A stretch of DNA of 64,000 bases. Origin: Oikopleura dioica (taxonomy: Eukaryota > Chordata > Appendicularia > Copelata > Oikopleuridae). The DNA lies in the NCBI GenBank assembly GCA_907165135.1, contig OU015569.1, forward strand, positions 12,772,501 to 12,836,500, given 5' to 3'. The position numbers were made by a program, and so were the translations under genes. Shown here piece by piece: positions 35,407-45,860 of this stretch (the first letter of the stretch is position 1; each line of letters starts with the position of its first letter). The notes below the pieces were generated by a model that ran no database searches, was not told where the DNA came from, and saw nothing but the letters and a program-made list of their open reading frames with translations.

Positions 35407-35465
35407 CCTTGTTAGTTTCTTCGTCGACGAACAGAGAGAATAGGTCCGTTATCTAAAATATATTC

Positions 35466-37565
35466 TCAAGATTCAGAAAGCGGCAACACAAGATTGAGTT
35501 CGTTTTCATAAAACCGTCGGTCTAGAGTTTCTCCATTGGGCCCTTCTAATTCAAATGTGAAAACACGAGCTCCTTTATTGATGTGAACGATTTGATAGAG
35601 CTCTTTTGACCACTTTGAAACCGAGCCTTTATCGAAAATTCGCTGCATGCTTGGATCTTTGACTTTCCTCACCAGATCACCCAAGTGTAGTCTACTTCCA
35701 GTTTGACGTTTCATTTTTGAGCGCAAACTCTCCAAATAATCGAAAAGCTGTGGTGCATTCGTTCGATTTACATCGCTAGGTCTCATGTTTATTGAGGAAT
35801 GAGGAGTATTATTGATTGCTTGATTCACATCATCCAATATATGTGTCCATCTCTTGACCCCGTTTTGAGCCGTAAAAGCTCTTGCTAAACGAGTTTCCAA
35901 CGTGCGACTAAAAATAAATAACTAAAAATTTGCTAAAACTTACTTAAATCTTTCCACCATCGCTGCCTTGTGACGACCAACTAAATGTACCGGAGTCATA
36001 CCCCACTCTTTCAGTAGATCCTTAGTTGGACCCAAAAATTCACTACCCTTATCTGAACAAAAGAATGTATGTCCAGGTAAATCTAGTCGCTCAAAAATAT
36101 GTTTCAATTCTTTCGAAGTTTCCTCCGCAGTCAAAGTCTTTAACATTCTAACAAAACTTTGTCGAGATAGTGCATCAATAACACATAGAATATATCTATA
36201 GCCATTATTAACGCGACTGTAATTTTTATACGCAGCAATAGTATCTGCAAAAAGTGTAGTATAAAGTCCGCTAGCAATAATGGGATTTCGAGTAAAATTA
36301 TAGCGAAAAGGTTTATGAAGAGAAATAGGCTCGTTCATGCGCTTAAATCGTTTCAAGTCAAAACCACTATAATAAGATTCTTTATTAGGGTTATACATTA
36401 AATCGAGAGCAAAAGGAGGTCTTCTAACTGTATCACTATTATTGGGATCATTTTGTCCAGAAATCTGCGATGTCTGCGACTCCTCGATTCTCGACGTCAT
36501 TGTCTCCCCATCGGAGTCATACTCGGATTTCTCTCCGTCGGAACTATCTCCGGCTCCCTTATCTCCCTTCTTGTGTTTATTACTAGCGGACTTTCCGGAT
36601 TTAGACTTTCCTGACTTAGATTTGCTTGGGGGTTTTGATACTGTAGTGACTCTTCCAACAGATCGCTTGGATCGCTCATTCTGTCGCTTAAATTTGTACG
36701 CCGGGTTCTCGACAATAACAGACTGGGATCGTCTGGAATTGGCTCGTCTGGCGTTGTTATGTCTTCCACCCGATTCTTTTCTAGCATTTTTAGATTTTCG
36801 TCTGACCTCATAATCGGATTCGTCGGATTCATACGAGTCTGAATCTTCATCATTTGAAGTTGTTTCGGAATCGTAATATTTCCGCTTTCGTTTCGAGCTC
36901 CTATTACTTGTGTCATGAATTGAATCCCGCCATTTTCTGAAATCAGAGCTGGTGATAGTATAACCGTCGGATTTATTGGCTTGTCTTTTAGAGCGTTTGA
37001 ACGGTTGCCGCTTATTTCGTTCATCTTCTTCGCTACCACTTTCGTCCACGTCTTTATATAGTCGTTTTCGCCCGCGTTTCGTTCTAGAGCGGACGACAGT
37101 TGGTTTCTTCTTTCTCTGGGGCTTTTTAAACTTGCGCTTTGACCGAGATTTTTCAAATTCTTCGCTGCCCTCGGAATCATAGAAGTCCCTATGTTCTTGC
37201 TGCTGATACCTTCTCTGGCCACCGGCGATTTTGTACTGACCACTCTCTTCATCGGACTCTTCGTCTTCCTCCTCGCTAAATTTTTCTTCTTCATCTGAGC
37301 TTGAATACGCTCTTCTCTTTCGAGATTTTTTTGATGATCCTCTAGGAAGGGCTCGGTTGCATAGTCCTGCAACCATTTTGGCCGTGTCGTCTTCCTCCGT
37401 GTCATAGTCAGGGTAATTTTCCTCTTTTGTCTTAGGAGCTCGGACTCTAACGCGATTAGTTATTGGATTAATTTCCCAGTAAGAGCATATATTTTCCATT
37501 TGGGACAGGGAGAAAAAACATCCTCCGTTTAGGGGGGCTTTACTTCCAGTATTTAATGTACTCAT
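35466..37565 (-). CDS. Polinton integrase (retroviral DDE type) with long charged N-terminal extension
   Basis: Exons 37565-35944 and 35907-35466, 36-bp intron, 687 aa. The catalytic core has the three expected acidic residues: Asp in LFADTIAAYKNY, Asp in FFCSDKGSEFLG and Glu in AAMVERF, the last two spaced as in D,D(35)E integrases. The domain after it ends in a small beta-barrel-like region (GDLVRKVKDP, WSKELYQIVHI, YENELNLVL). Residues about 40-390 are an unusual Arg/Lys/Ser/Glu-rich low-complexity extension with many acidic Ser clusters. Integrase inserts the linear element into host DNA, giving the 6-bp duplication seen here. It is divergently transcribed from the ATPase, 367 bp apart. 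Confidence 0.95.
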
Positions 37566-37788
37566 GTGGACTTAAAATTTTAAAATTGCTCAAACTCAAT
37601 CTTGTAAAATAAAAGAGATAATTTTTGAAATAAGTTACCTGTGTCATTACCTTTTAAAAGTTTAAAGAACTTTTTCCGAGAGATGTGATTTCTCCAAAAG
37701 AGAAACAGAATATGAAAAAAAGCGCTCAAGGTCAAGACTTATAAACAAGAGGGAACAGCGCCATCTGACACATCATCTAAAACAACAG

Positions 37789-37797
37789 TATAAATAA
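37789..37797 (+). promoter_or_regulatory. TATA box of the packaging ATPase gene
   Basis: GTATAAATAAAC lies about 140 bp before the ATG at 37933, in the spacer between the divergent integrase and ATPase genes. Confidence 0.5.
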
Positions 37798-37932
37798 ACG
37801 TGTCCGATCATTCTTGCTCAAAGTACGTGATGTTGAACCTTGAGAAAAAAGCAAAAATTGTAATCAACTGTCCACTCAATATTTAACAAGAAATTTTAAA
37901 TACGACAAAATCAAAGAAACGAAGAAAGCACT

Positions 37933-38658
37933 ATGTCAACTATCATTACAAAGTTCTTGCCAGACATTCGTTTTCAACACCCGTGCTCTTTATTTATAAG
38001 TGGAGCTACGGGAAGCGGTAAAAGCAACTTTGTAAAGAATTTAATAGAATGCGAAGGTATTCGTGGAGAAATGACAGATATATATTATTTTATGCCACGC
38101 CTGGAAACAATTAATATTCGACCACCAGCACATCAAGAATTGTTTTTGATGGAAGGTTTGCCAACAAAAGAATGGGTAGATGACACATTTAAGACAGAAA
38201 ATAATAACAACGTGATTGTTGTAGACGATCAGTGGTCACAAGCAGTCAATAGTCCCGTAATTGAGTACCTTCTCACATACGGTCGTAGACATCTCCGGCT
38301 GACTCTCATCTTTATAAGTCAGAACTTCTACGAAAAGTCAAAAATATCCATAACTCTCAGGTAATAACACATTTAAAATTATCCAACCAGATATTTCAGG
38401 AACTGCATGACAATCTTTATATTATTTAAAAATAATACAGACACAGGCATTAACAAAACAGTAGCGACGAAAACAGGGGAAGTAGAAGCGTACAACGCGG
38501 CAATGAGGCTTTTCAAAGAGCGCAGAATCCCGACCTTCTACTATGTGATCCTGGTAAGAGACATCAACCACCCAGATCAACCACGTGTTATGACGAATTA
38601 CTTCGGGGAAATCCCTGGCCTTGGCGGCGCACCTTGGCTATTTGACGTTCAACAGTAA
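37933..38658 (+). CDS. Genome-packaging ATPase (HerA/FtsK superfamily, Polinton type)
   Basis: Exons 37933-38360 and 38400-38658, 39-bp intron, 228 aa, typical for Polinton ATPases. Walker A is GATGSGKS (about residues 24-31). Walker B is the hydrophobic run ending VIVVDDQW (about residues 95-105), followed by the YLLTYGRRHLRLTLIFISQNF segment that contains the sensor-like Gln/Asn. In Polintons and related viruses this ATPase drives DNA into the capsid. It is the only core gene on the plus strand. A TATA box lies upstream and overlapping AATAAA signals follow at about 38685. Confidence 0.93.
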
Positions 38659-38781
38659 CCCCTTGCATTTAATCCTTGATTTTTAATAAAATAAACGAAA
38701 AATTTTAATAAAATCTGTTTATTTTGATGTTTGGCGAGAAATCAATTTCTAGAACATTTGTTTTTTTTTTTGACGAGTAGA

Positions 38782-39958
38782 TCAAGAAGAAGTGTTTTCA
38801 GCGGATGAGGTGGGTTGCGTCTCGTTTTCTTCTTTTCTAAAACCATAAGATGTGAATTTGGTTATGCAATATGTAAAATAAAAAAAACTCAAAATTTGAT
38901 AAATTAAAACTAGATCCATGAGGTGTGTAAAAAATGTAACTTTCAACACTTACTTTTGACTATCCAAGATGCTTTTCTGCTCGTTTTTATATTTTCGAAG
39001 AAGGTTAAAGAGTGCCCAATCGTAGTCTTCTTCGTTGTGAAATGTTGGTCGAAGTGCATGCCGAGTAAATCCCAAAAGTGACTACAAAGTACTTAATCAG
39101 AAACAAAAGATAAATTACATTTTCATTATCATTGATTATTTGCCGTTCCAAGCAGATGTTTTCAATACGATGCGCGAATCGCACAAAGGCGCTTATCGGT
39201 CCAAAGTAATTGCAGAAGGCGTAAGTACGGAACAATTTTCGGGCGAGTTGCCTGAGGATCAGCAGTCGCGTGTCAGACATTTGGGCATAATCGTAGTCAT
39301 CTTTCTTCAATCCAGCGATTCTTAATAAAGAGACAACGCGTCTGTCGATTTTATCTTTGTCAGCTTGATTATTCTTTCGATAATCTGGGTTTCGCTCAAG
39401 AAGACAGCGCACGAAGACTTCGGCATAAAAAAGAAATACAGATGTCATCGTAAAAGAATATTCGCGAATCAATGTGAGATTAAAAAAGACATCGTCCAGA
39501 TACGGGTAAACAACCTTCTGATAATCGCATGTAAAGCTGTAGGACATGTCGGCGGTCTTTTCCCGAGAATAGGTAAAGCGACGATAGACAATCATTGGTT
39601 CATAAGCCAGGGACCCATAGGAAGTACTTCCATCGACACAGTGATGACAAATAGACGGACGTCGGCGAACTATCACAAATTAAAAAACTATGTTTTGAGC
39701 TTTGGTATTACCTAAATCTTCTCGGAGGTAAATAACAATTCGTGGGTGGAAAGTGTTTGTTTCCCTGTTGTAATCCTGGAACAGATGAAATCCAAAGCTC
39801 ATCTTGCGGGTCGTAAAAGCTTCCTTAGCAATAACCTCTGGTATCGGGTACCCGGAAGAACCTCGGTGCCACCCATCAAAAATGTTCTCCCTACGCGAAA
39901 TAACTGGAAACTTAACGCGCACAAGTTCAGAGAGAGTTTCTTCGAAAATCAGGACCAT
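38782..39958 (-). CDS. Orphan protein beside the ATPase (about 325 aa)
   Basis: Four exons: 39958-39712, 39669-39119, 39081-38954 and 38836-38782; all phases agree. The N-terminal third contains beta-like segments (ENIFDGWHRGSSGYPIPEV, FGFHLFQDYN) and a CHHC cluster at the start of exon 2. The centre is helical and aromatic-rich (SFTMTSVFLFYAEVFVRCLL). The tail is acidic. Position convergent with the ATPase suggests a structural or packaging partner such as a minor capsid protein, but this is inference only. Confidence 0.6.
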
Positions 39959-40135
39959 CTCGATAAACTCTAACAGCTAAGCCAAAATTACGAAACGAAA
40001 CTACGAAAAACCTCAACCAACTCTCGACCGCCTCACACAACAATCTCAAACCGAAAAAGGAAATTAAAACAAAGGTGAGATACAGGAAATATTTTTATTT
40101 TAATGCAGCTGAAAAGCGCAAAAGTTGCTTCTGCT

Positions 40136-41008
40136 TTAGTTGCTTTCGGTAGACCAATTTCGCCCAGCAAGCGTGAAAGAGCGATTCGACGGAGTGGTGA
40201 ATTCTAGTCGCCATCTCTGGTTGCAAATATCACTCCATAGATCGTGGTAGCGCCCATCGATTTCCCGCTCCTTGGCTTGAATATAGCCCTTCAACTGGAG
40301 CTGTTCTTCTCGCGTCAATTTAGATTTGAGAAGATTGTAGATGGCCGAAGGGGAAGGATCGTTTGGTTGGGTGGCGGGATCGATTGGGGCAGACCCAGCG
40401 AAATCGACGACTAAAATTAATTATTTTCAGCCTGAGAGACATTTAAAACTTACATTCGCGAGCTGGAGAAAGAGGCTCTCGTTGGTCGGGAGCGGTCGTT
40501 TCTTCGCCGACGCTAGGTCGAGGAGGGAGATTCGGGTAGACCTGAGGGGCTTGAAGGCCACTTGGTCCAGCCTCTTCTGGAAGTCGGAGCTGGGGGTCAG
40601 AGTTTCGAGATGGCCCCCTAACACGGAAGTGATTTGGGGGAACCTCAGTGTCCATTGGAGCAGAAGCGATCGGGGACGTAGGTGTCTGCTCGGGCTCCGG
40701 TTGATGAACAGGGGAGCTAGGAGCGAGATGATCGGTCGCTTCAGGAGCGGCGGCAACTTGTCGTCGGTTCTTGGTAAAACCGAATTTGGGGATCAGTTTC
40801 CCTTTGCCACGTGGGAGTTCTTCGCTTTCGGATGAGGAGGAATTGGGCGCATCGATTGAATGGAGAGCCAATTTCGCCTGGAGTAAGTGCGCTTCCGCGC
40901 GAGAGATCGCAGAAGCGAGAGCGGATCGCTTGCTTGTCGCAGATCGAGTAATTCGCTAACATAATTGTAAATTCGAAAAAAATTTCGAATACGGGTACTT
41001 ACAGTCAT
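40136..41008 (-). CDS. Orphan Pro-rich protein (about 260 aa) with a 6-nt first exon
   Basis: Exons 41008-41003 (only ATGACT), 40955-40454 and 40410-40136. Phases match. The first half is helical, then Ser/Pro-rich (PTSPIASAPM, LPEEAGPSG). The C-terminal exon looks folded (LTREEQLQLKGYIQAKEREIDGRYHDLWSDI). The tiny first exon lies only 22 bp from the boundary of the nested inverted-repeat element at 41030, so that insertion sits in the gene's promoter or 5' leader. No family recognised. Confidence 0.55.
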
Positions 41009-41016
41009 CGGGAAAG

Positions 41017-41027
41017 TCGAAAAAAAG
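41017..41027 (+). repeat. Flanking direct repeat of the nested element (left)
   Basis: TCGAAAAAAAG occurs here and again at 43696-43706, directly outside the two ends of the nested element. Two extra G bases separate the left copy from the terminus, so the exact duplication length is uncertain. Confidence 0.55.
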
Positions 41028-41412
41028 GGTTGGGGTGGACTTTATCCAAATGCCGAGTTTATCCAAAGGCCGACTTTATCCATATGCAGAGTTTATCCAA
41101 ATGGATAAAGTCGTCATATGGATAAACTCGGCATTTGGATAAAGTCCGCCACTTTTTTGCTAAAAATTTTCTAGAACAAAGAAGTTACTTGCGAGAATGG
41201 ATAAACTCGATCACTTTTTTATAAAAGTGGATAAACTTGATCATTTTTAGTAAAAATTGGATAAAGTCGATAATTTTTGAAAAAATTTGGATAAAATCGA
41301 TCAATTTTAATTTATAAATTCATAATGAAGACCGAGTCAACTTCATCAATTCTTTAAAGTCACCCCCCTCCCAGATGAAAATTTTTCTGATAATAATTGT
41401 GTCAGATGAGTA

Positions 41413-41879
41413 ATCTTTGTCGCGCCGCCAATTCTCAATGCTCGGCGTGCTCAAGCTCAGCAAAAATTCAAACCCGGCGTCAGCCGTGCTAAAGCTTAGT
41501 TTGATTTAGTCTTTTTCATGCTCAGTCGTGATCTAGCTAAGTTTGATTGAGCATTTGCGTGCTCAGCCGTGCTCATGCTCGTGAATATCTGAAATGTGTG
41601 CCAAATTGCTCTGAGCACATATAATTTAAATAAACTTATAATTCAAATATTGGAAGCAAATCCGTTCTCAGATGTGCTCAGAGCAATTGGGCACACATTT
41701 CAGATATTCACGAGCATGAGCAAGGCTGAGCACGCAAATGCTCAATCCAACTTAGCTAGATCACGACTGAGCATGAAAAAGACTAAGTCAGACTAAGCTT
41801 TAGAACGGCTGACGCCGGGTTTGAATTTTTGTTGAGCTTGAGCACGCCGAGTACTTAGAATTGGCGGCGCGACAAAGAT
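41413..41879. repeat. Foldback MITE, about 467 bp
   Basis: An almost full-length palindrome: the left arm begins TCTTTGTCGCGCCGCCAATT, and the right arm is its reverse complement ending at 41879. Arms share repeated GCTCAGCCGTGCTCA-like words. It lies inside the nested element. Confidence 0.8.
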
Positions 41880-42375
41880 AACGGGAGTCACTTAATAGCG
41901 CCGCCTTGCGCCGTCCTTCGCCGCCCAGTCCCGCTTGATATTGTTCTCCACGAAGATTTTTGGCGTTTCAATCATGAATTTTTTATGTTTTCTTATCAAA
42001 ACTTTTATTCTCGTATGTTCAAATAATTTCACCAACAGAAAAAAAGAAAACTTATGATTTAGGGCGTCAGAAAAGGAAGTCAAAATTATCTACAGATTTT
42101 GGCATAAAATCATCAATTTATTAACCGCGTGGGACGAATCGTACATTCCAATGTCATTTAAGACTTTAGGGGCCCGGTATTCCCAAACTATAAATCCGAT
42201 TACTTTGAAATTTTAAATGTGGGTTGGCTCATGCCTTCTTAGTAACTTGTGCAAATGTGGAAGTTTTATCACGGCTCAGTTGCACCTGACACAGGATTAA
42301 GTCTGGCCTACTCGAGCGCCCGCTGAGATTTTTACTGTAAAAACGAACCAATTTGTTTGTTTGAGCTATTAAGGG

Positions 42376-42555
42376 AAGGTTACAATTATCCTGAGGATCA
42401 ACCTCAGGATACCCTCTAGAAGTGAATCCTGAGGATTGTCCTCAGGATACCTTTCATAAACCTATCCTGAGGATAAGACACAGGATACACTCTAGAAACG
42501 AATCCTGGGTATCAGATCATAAAATTTCTTCGATAAAATTAGTCCTGAGGATAAG
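42376..42555. repeat. Cluster of ATCCTGAGGAT palindromes
   Basis: The palindrome ATCCTGAGGAT and near copies occur about seven times in 180 bp, separated by CTCTAGAA-containing spacers. The pattern is an inverted and direct repeat array. It may be a transposase-binding block of one of the nested elements. Confidence 0.6.
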
Positions 42556-43821
42556 AAAAAACTGACAGATTCAGTCCCAGAGTTTACTACAAGACAGGCG
42601 CGGAGCTCTCTCGACTCCTCTTTTCGTGAGAGTGGCGTGGTTGAGCGGAGCGCTTTGATTGGTTGCAAGCGAAAAAGCACAAAAAGAAGAAAAAAACGAG
42701 CAAGAAAGAGGAAAACGCTAGAATAGAAATTCGAAAGAGTTTTGAAATAAAAGCCCGTCAATTTTCTAGCTTAACATCATCGTAATAAAAGACACGGTTT
42801 AGTTTTAGCGATTCAATGGAAAAATTTCGAGAAATCGAGAGAGTAAGATTTGAAATCGCTCTAAAAGGAAAATTTTCAATAAAATTTTTTTTTAAAATAC
42901 CACATTTGAGTTTTGCGTGCATTTTTAGGTAGTATTGTTTTTGAAATGAAAATGATCCTACTACGCATTTAGGCGCTACGAAAGTTCAAATTCATAGCTT
43001 ATATCCTTAAGCACACGACGGGCCAGAGGCCCTTACGCGCGCATTTTCTGATAGAGAACTCATGGGGTTGGCGGGGCCCAACTCTTGCTGTTGTTCCGAA
43101 CAGTTAGCTTGGCCAGAATTTGGTCAGACGAGACCCGGTTTGTACTGAACCGGGCGGCGCAGGGCGGCGCTATTCAGTACACGCCAAGATTACTCATCTC
43201 ACACAATTATCATCAGGAAAATTTTCATCTGGGAGGGGGTTGACTAGGTTGGGGTGTTCGGTGAATCTGGGCACAATTGGCCTACACAACTTCCAACTCC
43301 CCGTTTCCGACCAGGTCGCTTTTTCGATCGTTCTTATGACTTAGCGGAAGCCTTCAGCGATACGATCTGTAACTTTCTTAGGCTGTGAGGGGGGTTGAGT
43401 ATAATGTTCTATATGATTTGAAAGGCATTATTTTAGCATTATCAATTAAAAAATGATCGACTTTATCCATTTTCTACAAAAAATGACCGACTTTATCCAA
43501 TAATATGAAAAAGTGATTGATTTTATCCATTTTCTGAAAAAATCCTTTGTTCTAGAAAATTTTAGAAGAAAAAATGGCGGACTTTATCCATCTGCGGAGA
43601 TTATCCAATTTTGACTTTATCCATTTGGATAAACTCTGCATATGGATAAAGTCGGCCATTGGATAAACTCGGCATTTGGATAAAGTCCACCCCAATCGAA
43701 AAAAAGTCGAAACGTCCTTCTTCTAAAGCTTGCAGAGAGCAACTGATTACTTTTTGCATTTTAGACCTGATAACGACAACAATTCTAGAGAAAAAATGGT
43801 GTTTTTCACTTTAAAATTCAA

Positions 43822-43837
43822 TGTTTTGATCTTTGCA
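43822..43837 (+). promoter_or_regulatory. Recurrent intergenic motif, copy 5
   Basis: TGTTTTGATCTTTGCA followed by GTTCTAGAGA 5 bp later, about 390 bp before the ATG of the acidic gene at 44223. Confidence 0.4.
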
Positions 43838-44222
43838 AAACATGTTCTAGAGACGATATTTAGCATAAAAAACAGCATTTTTACCATTATTTTTCAATGA
43901 TTCCGCAATAAAATAGAATCTACCGGATAAAAAATGTTGTTTTTTCTACAGTAGGTCGAGACCTCGATAAACAGACTTCACTCGCAATTCAAATAAATTC
44001 CGACGGTGGAAAAATCTTTTACGGATGTTTATGCACCCGAGAAGGGGTATTTATTAACGAGACCATCAGGAAAAAACAGCTAAATCTGCTGAGTTGAGTT
44101 CCACGTAGCTTCTGAATGTTGTGATAACTTTGGATGAAGGAAATGATCTTGACCGAGTAGATCAAAAGAAACAAATCATACACTTGAACAAACGACACGA
44201 GAATTCTTTTTTAAACTTTACA

Positions 44223-44957
44223 ATGGAAGTACAAAGCCAGAGAAAAGAACAAGATGTCAAGCGAGAAATCGAAGTGGTACAACATCCGCGCGATAAAATC
44301 AAAGCTTCAAGAAAAACTTACAAAGTAATGTATGAGAAACTACTTGATCAGCTGCTTAGGACCCAACCAGGAAGATTCCACTCACACTGCAACGGTCTAC
44401 TTTGGGCTATCGGTAACAATGAGGACGGAGCTCCAAAGTACAGTGCAAATCGGCTCAAGTCAATCATGGATAAGTCACCAGACGTGGATTACGACCATAA
44501 TCTCCGAAAAGAAATTGAAGCTGGCGCTGAACGGAACAATAGTGAAGATTTTGTTATTGACCACAATACCTTTGATTATTATGCTAGGTACGAGGACGGC
44601 GACTTCAACGTGCTCTACATCAGACGAACCGCCAAAGGAGGCGAACAACCATTTCCCGATTATGACACACGCGACTATTCCGACGACTCTGACGACAATT
44701 TCTTCCAATCAGATGACGACATCAGTGAAGACAGTGACAAGACCGTATCAGTGCGAATCGGAGAGCCAGATGAAAGTGAGTCAAGCTGCAACTGTGGCAA
44801 CATATTCCTCGAAGGCAATGACACCGACAGTGAGTACTCAGACGAAAGCACGGACGACGACTGCGAAGATGGGACAGACGATGATATCAGTTGCGAGAGA
44901 CTTGAAACGGCAGAGGCAGATGCGGATGCAACGGTTAAAGCGACTAAAGGTGCTTGA
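44223..44957 (+). CDS. Acidic orphan protein (244 aa) next to the right inverted repeat
   Basis: A single-exon frame starting at the first in-frame ATG (44223); the frame is open from 44121. Residues 1-130 are basic and helical (KASRKTYKVMYEKLLDQLL), with a segment FHSHCNGLLWAIGNNEDG. Residues 130-244 are strongly acidic with a CNCG pair. A second frame on the same strand stays open across the region to 45078. No family recognised. It stops about 50 bp before the inverted repeat. Confidence 0.5.
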   Translation: MEVQSQRKEQDVKREIEVVQHPRDKIKASRKTYKVMYEKLLDQLLRTQPGRFHSHCNGLLWAIGNNEDGAPKYSANRLKSIMDKSPDVDYDHNLRKEIEAGAERNNSEDFVIDHNTFDYYARYEDGDFNVLYIRRTAKGGEQPFPDYDTRDYSDDSDDNFFQSDDDISEDSDKTVSVRIGEPDESESSCNCGNIFLEGNDTDSEYSDESTDDDCEDGTDDDISCERLETAEADADATVKATKGA

Positions 44958-45008
44958 ACGACGATTCAGAACAACGCAACTAATACGAAATATTATTGCA
45001 AACAGAAA

Positions 45009-45726
45009 AGTGCGAAACCTGCGACCCTTTACATATTCTGAGCTGAAATACGTTTTTTCCCAGTGCATTGAGGAATAAATGTAATTGAAATTGATTTTGA
45101 TTGTTTGTTGATTATTTGCAGGATATATACAGTAGATATTATATACAGTCATTGTTGTCTGCAGGAGTAGACTGAGTTGATCTGAAAAGGTGTGTGAGAA
45201 TTTGTTTTGTCCTTTGGTTTGATTACCTTGTTTATTCTTCAGTGATTGTTTATTCTTGCCACGGTCAGTTATTGTTTGGGCAGTCTTCTGAGGTCGATCA
45301 CGGTCATTGCTGTTCGAAGTGGGGGATGTCGTCATACCTGTTATTATAGTTGTTATGATAAATGTGACCACTGTTTACTCATCTGAGGAAATGAGCGCTA
45401 GAATAACTCTTGAATGAGAGCGGAAGTTGATTGGTGGAGATTGTTTACCTGTGGGCGGAGAGAGGAAATGTTATTGGCTCTAGAAGAATTGCGGAAATGG
45501 CACGCCGCCCTAATCACTGAAGGAAAGATGTTTGTTTAGACTGGAGTAGTTGTTTACATCTTGGTGGGCATTGTTTACCTGGAGGAGGAGAGAGAGGAAG
45601 TAATCGACTGGTACACGGCCGCCCTAATGGTTGAGGATTGGACCAAATTTGAATTGCGCGCACAGTGAAATAGAGCAATCACAGAGCACTTACCTTTCGA
45701 AACATACAGCCACCCTATATACTACT
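45009..45726 (-). repeat. Polinton right terminal inverted repeat (718 bp)
   Basis: Reverse complement of 3387-4104, ending CCCTATATACTACT. The outer end is followed by CTTATC (45727-45732), the same hexamer that precedes the left end. Confidence 0.95.
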
Positions 45727-45732
45727 CTTATC

Positions 45733-45851
45733 ATCTAAATGCCTTACGTCAAATAAGCCGATACGTGATGTCCACGAAAGGCTAATGGCCACGAGAGGCA
45801 ACTTGCCACGAGAGGCAAATTTGGCGAAATGGCCACGACAGGTAGCTCCCC
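45733..45851. mobile_element. MITE B, right part
   Basis: Carries inverted copies of the CCACGAGAGG repeats and ends TCCCC, followed by GAAAGATTC. With 2958-3380 it makes up the element into which the Polinton inserted. Confidence 0.75.
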
Positions 45852-45860
45852 GAAAGATTC

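Larger units (their letters stand above)
41030..43695. mobile_element. Nested 2.67-kb inverted-repeat element inserted in the Polinton
   Basis: Ends are TTGGGGTGGACTTTATCC and its exact reverse complement. The subterminal 250-300 bp on each side carries many copies of GGATAAA(G/C)TCG in both orientations. No transposase is seen. Inside it are further inverted-repeat pairs, one within another (41363-41416 with 43187-43239, and a GC-rich pair at 41894 and about 43153-43174), so several non-autonomous elements have inserted into each other. Confidence 0.8.
3387..45726. mobile_element. Giant Polinton/Maverick element (about 42.3 kb)
   Basis: Seen directly: 718-bp terminal inverted repeats, the 6-bp direct repeat CTTATC at 3381-3386 and 45727-45732, and termini reading AGTAGTATATAGGG inward on both sides. 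Inside are the Polinton core genes: protein-primed polymerase B, integrase, HerA/FtsK-type ATPase and a probable major capsid protein. Established for Polintons: 6-bp duplications, AG-starting long inverted repeats and this gene set, usually in 15-25 kb. The short tandem AGT-AGT at the termini fits protein-primed sliding-back replication. The extra length is mostly orphan multi-exon genes on the left, plus a nested 2.67-kb element on the right. Confidence 0.95.

Noticed and set aside
40341-40835. Plus-strand 164-codon open frame
   Set aside because: Antisense to the spliced Pro-rich minus-strand gene, whose introns and phases fit well.
2958-45851. Polinton ends placed at the outer GGGGA termini with a 9-bp duplication
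   Set aside because: The inner AGTAGT ends have the family-typical 6-bp duplication and longer, apparently identical repeats; the outer pair is better explained as a pre-existing MITE.
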